DNA from: Eubacteriaceae bacterium
GTDB taxonomy: Bacteria; Bacillota; Clostridia; Eubacteriales; Eubacteriaceae
Length of the DNA: 64,000 bases
NCBI GenBank assembly: GCA_012522805.1
Contig: JAAYJS010000031.1
Span: 92,355 to 156,354 of the forward strand
Direction: 5' to 3'
The notes under the pieces were generated by a model. The model saw nothing but the letters and a program-made list of their open reading frames with translations. It did no database searches and had not been told where the DNA came from. The position numbers were made by a program, and so were the translations under genes. This document shows, piece by piece, positions 54,943-63,271 of this stretch. Each line of letters opens with the position of its first letter. The first letter of the stretch is position 1.

Positions 54943-55257
54943 ATGAAAAATGAAGCGCTGGGAATGATTGAAACCCGGGGACTGATACCATCTATAGAAG
55001 CGGCCGATTCCATGGCAAAATCTGCCAACGTTGTGGTCATCGGGATGGAAAAAATCGGATCCGGATTGGTGACGATCATGGTAAGAGGGGATGTTGGCGC
55101 TGTCAAAGCCGCCGTTGATGCGGGCGTTTCCGCAGGAGAAAAGGTCGGAGAAGTGGTTTCCCGACACGTCATACCTCGCCCACATTCCGATACAGAAAAA
55201 TTACTACCTGCTGAAGAAGAACCGGTAAAAAAAGTAGAACCTAAAGACAAAAAGTGA
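54943..55257 (+). CDS. BMC-H shell protein with charged C-terminal tail
   Basis: A 104-residue hexameric shell protein. The BMC domain matches its neighbours ([23 protein letters not shown]), but the helix-1 region differs ([22 protein letters not shown]) and a lysine/glutamate-rich tail is added ([14 protein letters not shown]). The tail may bind other shell or cargo proteins. It is the last gene of module 1, followed by a terminator. Confidence 0.92.
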   Translation: MKNEALGMIETRGLIPSIEAADSMAKSANVVVIGMEKIGSGLVTIMVRGDVGAVKAAVDAGVSAGEKVGEVVSRHVIPRPHSDTEKLLPAEEEPVKKVEPKDKK

Positions 55258-55267
55258 TTAGTAAAAA

Positions 55268-55298
55268 AGGGGATTGTCGGTTGACGATCCTCTTTCTC
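55268..55298 (+). terminator. terminator at the end of the glycyl-radical module
   Basis: AGGGGATTGTC, loop GGTT, GACGATCCTCT (with G-T pairs), then TTTCTC. It lies 10 bases after the shell gene and separates module 1 from module 2. Confidence 0.65.
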
Positions 55299-55766
55299 AT
55301 CTATCAAATCATAAAAAAACTGTAAGAAGAATCCAATTTTGTTCAGAACATTGAAGGGCATCCTGTAAAGGCTAATCGTTGATTTCAGTTAGTCACAAAT
55401 TTTAATGAAGAGACACCGATTTTTAGAATTCTTAAGAAATCCTAAAAAAAATCGTAAAAATCCATCGAGTTTTTATAAAAAACATTGAAGTTTCAATAAA
55501 AACACGTATTTTAAAGGATTTTTTCAGATTATCGAGGAAATAAAAATATAATATATTGTGTGTCTTTTGAGATACTCTTAATATTACGAAAAGAAAAAGG
55601 TAATATATTGCCTTAAAACACAAAATAATCACAAATAGTTGCGGTAAAAAGCAAATACTTACAGAAAACCTATTTTTTTTGCATGAAGTGGTGAGAAGAT
55701 TATATTTTCTTGTTGCAAGAAGTGATATAGAATGAGCATAACATCTAGATACAAGGAGGAAAGCTG
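55299..55766 (+). promoter_or_regulatory. promoter region of the B12-dependent module
   Basis: A 470-base AT-rich gap. The inverted repeat TTCTTGTTGCAAGAA (55707-55721) lies 45 bases before the next start codon, and TATAGAAT follows at about 55726, a possible -10. No B12-box sequence or cobalamin riboswitch fold is apparent. The gap implies that the two dehydratase modules can be transcribed separately. Confidence 0.45.
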
Positions 55767-56042
55767 ATGACTAATGAAGCTTTAGGCATGATTGAAACCA
55801 AAGGATTGGTAGGTTGCATAGAAGCAGCCGATGCAATGGTTAAATCTGCAAATGTTGTTTTAACGGGATACGAAAAAATTGGTTCCGGTCTTGTGACGGT
55901 AATGGTACGAGGTGACGTAGGCGCTGTTAAAGCAGCCGTCGATGCCGGTGCTGCAGCAGCAGACAAGGTAGGTCAAGTTGTATCTGTACATGTCATACCC
56001 AGACCCCACGCAGACGTGGAAAAAATGCTACCTAGTTTCTAA
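55767..56042 (+). CDS. BMC-H shell protein, PduA/PduJ-like
   Basis: A 91-residue hexameric shell protein, near-identical in its core to the one at 52326 ([45 protein letters not shown]). AAGGAGG precedes the ATG. First gene of module 2 and therefore likely the most abundant tile made under B12-replete conditions. Confidence 0.94.
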   Translation: MTNEALGMIETKGLVGCIEAADAMVKSANVVLTGYEKIGSGLVTVMVRGDVGAVKAAVDAGAAAADKVGQVVSVHVIPRPHADVEKMLPSF

Positions 56043-56062
56043 ATAGGATGGAGGACTGAGCA

Positions 56063-56851
56063 ATGAAAGAAGATTTAATGAACAAAATAATGGAAGAAGT
56101 CATGAGGAAAATGGATCAGGCTGAAAGCAATCCTGCTCCTGCTCCAGAATTAAAAAAGACAGCTAACATTACAGAATTTGTCGGAACTGCTATTGGCGAT
56201 ACCATCGGATTCGTCATTGCAAACGTAGACAATCAATTGCACGAAGCGATGAAAATCGATCCTAAATTCCGTTCTATCGGTATTATTTCCGCAAGAACCG
56301 GTGCTGGACCACAAATCTTTGCAGCAGACGAAGCTGTTAAGGCAACCAACACCGAAGTTGTCGTTTGCGAATTGGCAAGAGACACCAAAGGGGGAGCTGG
56401 TCACGGTTCTCAAATTATTTTCGGAGCAGAAGATGTTTCCGACGCTCGCCGTGCGGTAGAAGTGGCTTTGGCAGACTTAGACAGAACCTTTGGCGATGTT
56501 TATGGCAACGATGCCGGTCACTTGGAATTCCAATACACCGCAAGAGCATCCTTTGCTTGTAACATGGCATTGGGCGCTCCCATCGGAAAGGCTTTTGGAA
56601 TCATCGTCGGTGCACCGGCAGGTATCGGTGTATTGATGTCCGACGCCGCTTTAAAAGCAGCGAATGTAGAATTAATCGGTTATGCTTCTCCGGGTAACGG
56701 CGGCACACAATACTCCAACGAGTCCATGATTTTCATCTCAGGCGATGCCGGTGCAGTTAGACAAGCGCTATACGCAGCAAGAGAAATAGGAAAGCCCGCT
56801 TTAGAAGCGATGGCAGGTCCGGCGCCGTCTACAACGAAACCGTATATTTAA
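56063..56851 (+). CDS. pduB: tandem BMC-domain shell protein, PduB-like
   Basis: A 262-residue PduB-type trimer. It has an N-terminal helix MKEDLMNKIMEEVMRKM, a Pro/Ala linker and two BMC domains (FVGTAIGDTIGFVIANVD; ARTGAGPQIFAADEAVKATN; GAPAGIGVLMSDAALKAANVE). Placed directly before pduC as in known pdu operons. It is the second PduB-like protein of the locus and differs clearly in sequence from that at 52619. Confidence 0.94.
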   Translation: MKEDLMNKIMEEVMRKMDQAESNPAPAPELKKTANITEFVGTAIGDTIGFVIANVDNQLHEAMKIDPKFRSIGIISARTGAGPQIFAADEAVKATNTEVVVCELARDTKGGAGHGSQIIFGAEDVSDARRAVEVALADLDRTFGDVYGNDAGHLEFQYTARASFACNMALGAPIGKAFGIIVGAPAGIGVLMSDAALKAANVELIGYASPGNGGTQYSNESMIFISGDAGAVRQALYAAREIGKPALEAMAGPAPSTTKPYI

Positions 56852-56904
56852 AGCCAATCGTTATTGATCGAAACTAAATACAGGCTTTGAGAAAAGGAGA
56901 AAAA

Positions 56905-58566
56905 ATGAGATCGAAAAGATTTGAAGCTCTAGCAGCTCGTCCGGTAAAAAAGGATGGGTTTGTTAAAGAGTGGCCAGAAGTCGGTTTAATCGCAATGAAT
57001 AACCCCGGCGATCCGGCACCGAGTATAAAAGTAGAAAACGGCGTCATCGTTGAATTAGATGGCAGAAGTCGCGACGAATTTGATATGCTCGATACCTTTA
57101 TCGCCAATTACGGAATCCGCACGGAAAAAGCGGAAGAATATATGGCGCTGGATTCCTTGGAAATTGCTCGCAAACTTTGCGATATCAACGTTCCAAGAGC
57201 AGAGGTAGTGGATATTACGACCTCTATTACACCGGCGAAATTAACAGAAGTTTTAGGCAAAATGACGGTATTGGAAATGATGATGGCGCAAACTAAAATG
57301 AGATCACGCCTCATGCCTTCCAACCAATGTCACGTTACCAACGTAAAAGACAACATGGTACAAATCGCAGCAGATGCGGCAGAAGCTGCCATCCGTGGAT
57401 TTGACGAAATGGAAACCACCGTTGGTGTGGCACGTTATGCTCCCTTTAATGCTTTGGCTATTATGATCGGCTCCAACGTCGGTCGTCCGGGTATCCTAAC
57501 CCAGTGCGCCGTCGAAGAAGCAACCGAGCTGGACCTTGGTATGAGAGGTTACACCGCCTATGCTGAAACCATTTCCGTTTATGGTACGGAAGATGTTTTC
57601 ATGGACGGTGACGATACACCTTGGTCTAAAGCGTTTCTCGCATCTTGCTACGCTTCCCGCGGGCTGAAAATGCGTTTTACCTCCGGTACCGGTGCAGAAG
57701 TGCAAATGGGTTATGCCGAAGGTAAATCCATGCTTTACTTAGAAGCACGTTGTCTCTATGTTACCAAGGGTGCAGGAGTTCAGGGATCTCAAAACGGTTC
57801 CGTATCCTGTGTTGGCGTTCCTGCCGGAGTTCCCGGTGGTATCCGCGCTATCTTAGCAGAAAACTTGATGGCAGCATGCCTAGACTTAGAATGTGCTTCC
57901 TCTAACGACCAAACATTTACCCACTCCGACCTACGTCGTGTGGCTCGTTCCTTAATGCAAATGGTTCCGGGTACCGATTATATCTGTTCCGGATACTCAT
58001 CGACACCGAACTACGACAATATGTTTGCCGGATCCAACTGGGATGCCGAAGATTTCGATGATTGGAACGTTATTCAACGTGACCTCAAAATCGATGGCGG
58101 TTTACAACCGGTTGACGAAGAAACAGTCGTGACGGCTCGTGCCAAAGCAGCACGGACCATGCAAGTTCTATTTAAAGAACTCGGCTTAACGGAAATCACC
58201 GACGAAGAAGTCGAAGCGGCAACCTATGCCAACGGATCTCAAGATATGCCCGACAGAGATGTTGTAGCAGACTTGAAGGCAGCTGACGAACTCTTAAAAC
58301 GCGGCGCTACTGCAGTGGACTTTATCAAGGCTTTAGAGCGCGGCGGCATGAGAGATGTTGCGCAATCCGTTTTCAACATTCAATTACAAAAATGCGCCGG
58401 TGACTACCTACACACCGCTTCCTTACTGAGCGAAAACTGGGAAGTTATCTCTGCAGTCAACTATATGAATGACTACACAGGACCGCAAACCGGATACATT
58501 ATCAGCGACGAGAGATGGAAAGAAATCCAGGATATCCCGTGGGCTGACGATCCGGAAACTATATAG
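56905..58566 (+). CDS. pduC: B12-dependent diol dehydratase large subunit
   Basis: A 553-residue alpha subunit, the TIM-barrel catalytic chain that uses adenosylcobalamin to dehydrate 1,2-propanediol or glycerol. It begins [19 protein letters not shown] and includes the [28 protein letters not shown] and [14 protein letters not shown] segments that surround substrate and cofactor in PduC/DhaB. ATG 56905 has AAGGAG upstream. It leads the pduCDE set. Confidence 0.96.
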   Translation: MRSKRFEALAARPVKKDGFVKEWPEVGLIAMNNPGDPAPSIKVENGVIVELDGRSRDEFDMLDTFIANYGIRTEKAEEYMALDSLEIARKLCDINVPRAEVVDITTSITPAKLTEVLGKMTVLEMMMAQTKMRSRLMPSNQCHVTNVKDNMVQIAADAAEAAIRGFDEMETTVGVARYAPFNALAIMIGSNVGRPGILTQCAVEEATELDLGMRGYTAYAETISVYGTEDVFMDGDDTPWSKAFLASCYASRGLKMRFTSGTGAEVQMGYAEGKSMLYLEARCLYVTKGAGVQGSQNGSVSCVGVPAGVPGGIRAILAENLMAACLDLECASSNDQTFTHSDLRRVARSLMQMVPGTDYICSGYSSTPNYDNMFAGSNWDAEDFDDWNVIQRDLKIDGGLQPVDEETVVTARAKAARTMQVLFKELGLTEITDEEVEAATYANGSQDMPDRDVVADLKAADELLKRGATAVDFIKALERGGMRDVAQSVFNIQLQKCAGDYLHTASLLSENWEVISAVNYMNDYTGPQTGYIISDERWKEIQDIPWADDPETI

Positions 58567-58580
58567 AAGGGGGCGAAAAC

Positions 58581-59249
58581 ATGGCTATAAATGAACAAGT
58601 ATTACGAGACATTATTGAATCTGTCTTGAAAGAAATGTCTGACACCCCTGATAGCGGTGCAGCATCCAACGCTGTTGCAACCTCTGCTGCAGCACAAGCT
58701 GACTCAGTCAAGTTAACACCTATTGGGGACGCACAAGCAGGTACAGCAGCCGATGAAGTATTAATTGGTTTGGCTCCGGCCTTTGCCGATTCCCAAATCG
58801 ATACGATTATTAATATTCCTCACGACAAAGTTTTAAAAGAAATTATTGCCGGTATCGAGGAAGAAGGTCTGAAAGCGCGTGTCATTAAAGTGTATAGAAG
58901 TTCCGACGTTGCCGTATGTGGGCATGACGCTGCAGATCTTTCCGGATCTGGTGTTGCGATCGGGCTACAATCTAAGGGGACTTGCCTTATCCATCAAAAG
59001 GATTTGCCGCAACTATCCAACCTAGAGTTGTTTTCCCAAGCACCTCTGATCGATTTAGACACTTATCGTGCCATCGGTAAAAATGCGGCTAAATATGCAA
59101 AGGGCGAAAGCCCCACACCGGTTCCGGTACGTAACGACCAAATGGCGCGTCCGGCTTACCAAGCTAGAGCTGCATTGCTGCACATCAAAGAGACCCAACA
59201 TGTTGAAAAGGGCAAAAAGCCTGTTGAAATGAAGGTTTCTTTCCAGTAG
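58581..59249 (+). CDS. pduD: B12-dependent diol dehydratase medium subunit
   Basis: A 222-residue beta subunit. The N-terminal [13 protein letters not shown] helix followed by an Ala/Ser-rich linker is the type of peptide that sends PduCDE into the compartment. The folded part contains [30 protein letters not shown] and [20 protein letters not shown], regions that contact cobalamin. It follows pduC by 14 bases with GGGGG upstream. Confidence 0.95.
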   Translation: MAINEQVLRDIIESVLKEMSDTPDSGAASNAVATSAAAQADSVKLTPIGDAQAGTAADEVLIGLAPAFADSQIDTIINIPHDKVLKEIIAGIEEEGLKARVIKVYRSSDVAVCGHDAADLSGSGVAIGLQSKGTCLIHQKDLPQLSNLELFSQAPLIDLDTYRAIGKNAAKYAKGESPTPVPVRNDQMARPAYQARAALLHIKETQHVEKGKKPVEMKVSFQ

Positions 59250-59259
59250 GAGGCAGAAA

Positions 59260-59787
59260 ATGACACAAGAAGAATTATTAGAAAAAATCGTTAAAGAAGT
59301 AATGGCGTCTATATCCGATACTCCCGCTTCCAGTGCAGCAGCGCCCAGCGCAGCTGCCCCCAAAGCAGAAGGACAAGTAACCAAAGAGGACTACCCAATC
59401 GGAGAAAAACGTCCCGATTTAATACAATCCGCAACCGGCAAAAGTTTTAAAGACTTAGATCTAGATAAATTATTAAACGGCGAATTGAAAGCGGAAGACC
59501 TGCGTATCCGTCCGGAAACGTTGGAACTTCAAGCGCAAGTTGCTGAAAGTTGCGATAGAGATGCCTTCGCAGGAAACCTCAGAAGAGCAGCAGAGCTCAT
59601 CTCTATACCCGATGCGCGTCTTTTGGAAATTTATAATGCACTCAGACCTTATAAATCCACCAAAGATGAATTATTGGCCATTGCAGCGGAATTAAAAGAT
59701 CAATACAATGCTCCGATATCTGCAGCTTTAGTTGCAGAGGCGGCAGAAGTATATTACGAAAGAAAACGCTCTAAAGAATTTAGGTAA
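59260..59787 (+). CDS. pduE: B12-dependent diol dehydratase small subunit
   Basis: A 175-residue gamma subunit. The N-terminal EELLEKIVKEVMASI helix and Ala-rich linker again look like a targeting peptide. The core has DYPIGEKRPDLIQSATGKSF and the RADELISIPD-like segment (RRAAELISIPDARLLEIYNAL), ending ERKRSKEFR. It completes pduCDE, so all three dehydratase subunits are present and intact. Confidence 0.95.
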   Translation: MTQEELLEKIVKEVMASISDTPASSAAAPSAAAPKAEGQVTKEDYPIGEKRPDLIQSATGKSFKDLDLDKLLNGELKAEDLRIRPETLELQAQVAESCDRDAFAGNLRRAAELISIPDARLLEIYNALRPYKSTKDELLAIAAELKDQYNAPISAALVAEAAEVYYERKRSKEFR

Positions 59788-59822
59788 AACGACAACCAAG
59801 GGGTTGTAGTTTGGAGGAAATT

Positions 59823-61637
59823 ATGATTATTGCAGGCATTGATATAGGGAACGCCAGTACAGAAACTGCTCTGGCGCGCTATACAAACGGTACCCCCCAG
59901 TTCTTAGCTTCGGGTATTGTGCCCACAACAGGAATGAAGGGAACACGCCAAAATATACACGGTATATTTGCCTCCTTAAAACAAGCCCTGACACAAGCAG
60001 GCCTAACGGTTGAAGAAGTTGATTTGATTCGAATCAACGAAGCGGCACCGGTTATAGGGGATGTGGCGATGGAAACCATCACGGAGACCATCATTACCGA
60101 ATCGACGATGATCGGCCACAATCCCTCGACCCCCGGTGGTTTGGGAACCGGTGTCGGAACCACGGTTCACATGCGAAATATTGACAAAATAGCCCCTCAC
60201 GAATCCGTTATTGTTATCATTCCTAGGGATATCGACTTCGAGACCTCCTCAAGGATCATTAACGAATCATTAGCGAGAGGTGTCTATGTGAATGGCGCCA
60301 TTGTTCAAAGAGATGATGGTGTCTTGATCAACAACCGTTTAAACAAAAAAATTCCCATTGTCGATGAGGTTTCCCTAATCGACAAAGTACCCTTAGGTAT
60401 GTGGGCAGCCATAGAAGTGGCCGCCCCCGGCAATGTAGTCGAACAACTTTCCAACCCCTACGGTATAGCAACGGTTTTCGATTTGTCTTCTGAAGAGACC
60501 AAACAAATCGTTCCGATATCCAGGGCGCTGATCGGCAACCGATCGGCGGTTGTCATTAAAACACCGGCGGGAGATGTCAAAGAAAGAAAAATCCCGGCGG
60601 GTAAAATTACAATTCACGGAAAACATAAAAACGCCGTCATCAACATCGATGACGGTGCCGATGTTGTGATGGAAGCCATTCGCTCCGTTGCCCCCGTGGA
60701 AGATGTCGAAGGCGAGGCCGGCACCAACGCCGGCGGTATGCTCGAGCGGGTGCGCCAAACCATGGCCAATTTAACCGACAGCAAACCGAACAAAATCAAA
60801 ATTCAGGACCTCCTAGCCGTCGACACTTTTGTACCGCAAAATGTTAAGGGCGGAGTCGCTGAAGAATTTTCTATGGAAAATGCCGTGGGTATTGCCGCAA
60901 TGGTCCGTGCGGATAAACTCCAAATGGATCAAATTGCTCGAGAACTGGAAAAGGAAGTTGGAGTCAAAGTAGAGGTCGGCGGTGTCGAAGCAGACATGGC
61001 GATACGCGGTGCCCTGACCACACCGGGTAGCAACAAACCCTTAGCGATCATCGATATGGGTGCCGGATCCACCGATGCGGCAATCGTTTCGGGATCCGGA
61101 GAAATACACTCCATTCACTTGGCAGGTGCCGGTAACATGGTAACCCTGCTCATCGCTTCGGAATTGGGCTTCGACGAATTGGCCTTCCCGGAAGATATTA
61201 AAAAATATCCTCTGGCAAAGGTAGAAACATTATTTAATATTCGCCACGAAGACGGAACGGTAGAGTTTTATGACAAACCCTTAGACGCTTCGACTTTTGC
61301 CAAAGTGGTCATCCTAACGCCGAACGGCATGGTACCCATACCGGGCAACCATTCCATGGAAAGAATCCGGGCAGTACGGCGCGAAGCCAAGACGAAGGTT
61401 TTTGTAACCAATGCCATTCGCTCCTTAGAACGTGTCAGCCCAACGGGCAATGTCAGAGATATCCAATTTGTCACCTTGGTAGGTGGCTCCGCCTTGGACT
61501 TTGAGATTCCCCAATTGGTGACTGATGCCTTGGCACAATTCAGCATCGTCGCTGGACGTGCCAACATCCGAGCAACTGAAGGCCCGCGTAACGCAGTAGC
61601 CACAGGGTTGGTATTGGCTTACGGTGAGGAGGCATAG
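59823..61637 (+). CDS. pduG: diol dehydratase reactivase large subunit
   Basis: A 604-residue actin-fold ATPase that releases damaged cobalamin from inactivated PduCDE. ATP motifs are IAGIDIGNASTETALA, IDMGAGSTDAAIV and VTLVGGSALDFEIP. ATG 59823 has TTGGAGGAAATT directly upstream; the frame extends four codons further. It abuts pduH with no gap. Confidence 0.95.
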   Translation: MIIAGIDIGNASTETALARYTNGTPQFLASGIVPTTGMKGTRQNIHGIFASLKQALTQAGLTVEEVDLIRINEAAPVIGDVAMETITETIITESTMIGHNPSTPGGLGTGVGTTVHMRNIDKIAPHESVIVIIPRDIDFETSSRIINESLARGVYVNGAIVQRDDGVLINNRLNKKIPIVDEVSLIDKVPLGMWAAIEVAAPGNVVEQLSNPYGIATVFDLSSEETKQIVPISRALIGNRSAVVIKTPAGDVKERKIPAGKITIHGKHKNAVINIDDGADVVMEAIRSVAPVEDVEGEAGTNAGGMLERVRQTMANLTDSKPNKIKIQDLLAVDTFVPQNVKGGVAEEFSMENAVGIAAMVRADKLQMDQIARELEKEVGVKVEVGGVEADMAIRGALTTPGSNKPLAIIDMGAGSTDAAIVSGSGEIHSIHLAGAGNMVTLLIASELGFDELAFPEDIKKYPLAKVETLFNIRHEDGTVEFYDKPLDASTFAKVVILTPNGMVPIPGNHSMERIRAVRREAKTKVFVTNAIRSLERVSPTGNVRDIQFVTLVGGSALDFEIPQLVTDALAQFSIVAGRANIRATEGPRNAVATGLVLAYGEEA

Positions 61638-62000
61638 ATGAATGTCTCTTATGAATCACCAAAACCCGAGGTAAAAGTGTTTTACAACACCAATACCGTC
61701 AACATGAAAATGCTCGAACAAATTTTGTTGGGCATGGAGGAAGAAGGGATTCCCTACGAAGCTGTCGCAAAAAAAAGAAGTTCCGCTATCGTATTGGGGT
61801 ATAACGCTGCCCAAGCCTCACATTTGGGGGTGGGTATCGGCATTGACGAGTGTCTGGTCTTACACTTTATCAAATTAAAGGAAAGTCAGCCCTTGTTTAA
61901 AATACCGCTTACAATGGAAGAAGAAAGATTACGCGCCTTAGGCGCTAATGCGGCAAGGCTGGTTAAGAGAATGCCCTTTAAGGACATAGAAACGTCGTGA
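61638..62000 (+). CDS. pduH: diol dehydratase reactivase small subunit
   Basis: A 120-residue partner of PduG that resembles the medium dehydratase subunit and swaps with it during reactivation. Seen are VKVFYNTNTVNMKMLEQIL, RSSAIVLGYNAAQASHLGVGIGI and the C-terminal LRALGANAARLVKRMPF. Its ATG follows GAGGAGGC inside the end of pduG. Confidence 0.93.
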   Translation: MNVSYESPKPEVKVFYNTNTVNMKMLEQILLGMEEEGIPYEAVAKKRSSAIVLGYNAAQASHLGVGIGIDECLVLHFIKLKESQPLFKIPLTMEEERLRALGANAARLVKRMPFKDIETS

Positions 62001-62008
62001 GGTTAACC

Positions 62009-62368
62009 ATGGTACAAGCCTTAGGAATCATAGAAGCCATCGGCATGGCGACAGCCATCGAAGCGGCGGATGCCGCTTGTAAATCCGCCAATGTCACTCT
62101 CTTGGGGATGGAACCTTGTCGTGGAGACGGGATGTACACCATCAAAATACTGGGAGATGTCGGCGCGGTCAAAGCGGCTTGTCAGGCAGCGGAAGCGGCG
62201 TGCTCTAAAGGCCGTGGTTGCTTTAGTGCCAAGGTTATTGCCCGTCCTTCGGATGGTATTTTACCGATGATATTTAATGAAAACACGGTCGGTTATCAAG
62301 TAGATGAAGATGAGTCTTCAGAAGATGAGGAATCAGCAAACTCAGAAACCGATCATGAAGTAGAGTAA
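62009..62368 (+). CDS. BMC-H shell protein with acidic tail, PduK-like position
   Basis: A 119-residue protein with an N-terminal BMC domain ([41 protein letters not shown]) and an acidic Ser/Glu/Asp tail. It carries seven cysteines or so in the BMC part, including CSKGRGC, far more than its relatives. Salmonella PduK has a C-terminal Cys-rich extension; here the cysteines sit within the domain instead. ATG 62009 is eight bases after pduH. Confidence 0.85.
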   Translation: MVQALGIIEAIGMATAIEAADAACKSANVTLLGMEPCRGDGMYTIKILGDVGAVKAACQAAEAACSKGRGCFSAKVIARPSDGILPMIFNENTVGYQVDEDESSEDEESANSETDHEVE

Positions 62369-62413
62369 AGGATTAAAACCGATTTTAAAATCGGATAGTT
62401 ATAAAGATAAGAC

Positions 62414-63256
62414 ATGAGAAAAAAGATGGATTGGAATAGCGGTAACAAAGCTATTTTGGAATTTTGCAAACTGATAAAATCCAAAAAAACAAACCCCTAT
62501 CAAGGCGACCTGAAAATAGGTGTCGACCTTGGTACGGCAAATATTGTTATTGCAGTTGTGGACGAAGAAAACCGCCCTATAGCCGGAGCCCTAAAAAGTG
62601 CTACGGTGGTAAGAGACGGTATCGTCGTCGACTATATCGGAGCGGTCAATATTGTAAGAGAGCTCAAACAAGATATAGAAAAGCGTTTGGACATTGATTT
62701 ACGTTATGCCAATGCCGTCACGGCCATTCCACCGGGTATTCTCAAGGGAAATTCAAAAATTATTGCCAATGTGGTTGATTCAGCGGATTTTAAAGTGAGT
62801 AATGTCATCGACGAACCCACAGCTGCAGCCACCATTCTCGGTATTGATGACGGAGCAGTGGTGGATGTTGGGGGTGGGACCACAGGTATCTCCATCTTAG
62901 TAGATGGAGAGGTGGTCTTTACTGCGGACGAACCCACCGGCGGTACGCACATGAGCTTAGTACTGGCCGGTGCCAATCGTATTAGTTTTGAAGAAGCGGA
63001 AGAAATGAAAAAGACGGAAGATCAGCGATTGATTTTTCCGACCATTAAACCCGTTGTCGAAAAAATGGCATCGATTGTCGGCCGTTTCATTCAACAATCA
63101 GGGCACGCCGTCCATCGGATTTATGTGGTTGGCGGTGCGTGCATGTTTGATGATTTTGAAAAAACTTTCGAAAAAGAGTTGGAAATAGAAACCGTGAAAC
63201 CTGTAGAACCCCTGCTGGTTACCCCATTGGGGATCGCCTTTAATTGCAAAGGATAA
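62414..63256 (+). CDS. eutJ: EutJ-type chaperone-like ATPase
   Basis: A 280-residue actin/Hsp70-fold protein of the EutJ family found in ethanolamine and propanediol compartment loci. Nucleotide motifs are IGVDLGTANIVIAVVD, VVDVGGGTTGISIL and VYVVGGACMFDDF-like (YVVGGACMF). Its exact role is unsettled; assembly or reactivation of the cargo enzymes is usually proposed. No strong ribosome site precedes ATG 62414; ATG 62426 is an alternative. Confidence 0.9.
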   Translation: MRKKMDWNSGNKAILEFCKLIKSKKTNPYQGDLKIGVDLGTANIVIAVVDEENRPIAGALKSATVVRDGIVVDYIGAVNIVRELKQDIEKRLDIDLRYANAVTAIPPGILKGNSKIIANVVDSADFKVSNVIDEPTAAATILGIDDGAVVDVGGGTTGISILVDGEVVFTADEPTGGTHMSLVLAGANRISFEEAEEMKKTEDQRLIFPTIKPVVEKMASIVGRFIQQSGHAVHRIYVVGGACMFDDFEKTFEKELEIETVKPVEPLLVTPLGIAFNCKG

Positions 63257-63271
63257 GGAAAGGTGATTGGA

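Noticed and set aside
55299..55766. Cobalamin riboswitch upstream of the B12-dependent module
   Set aside because: No GCCACTG-type B12 box or suitable multi-helix arrangement is seen by eye; a covariance search would be needed to exclude a divergent one.
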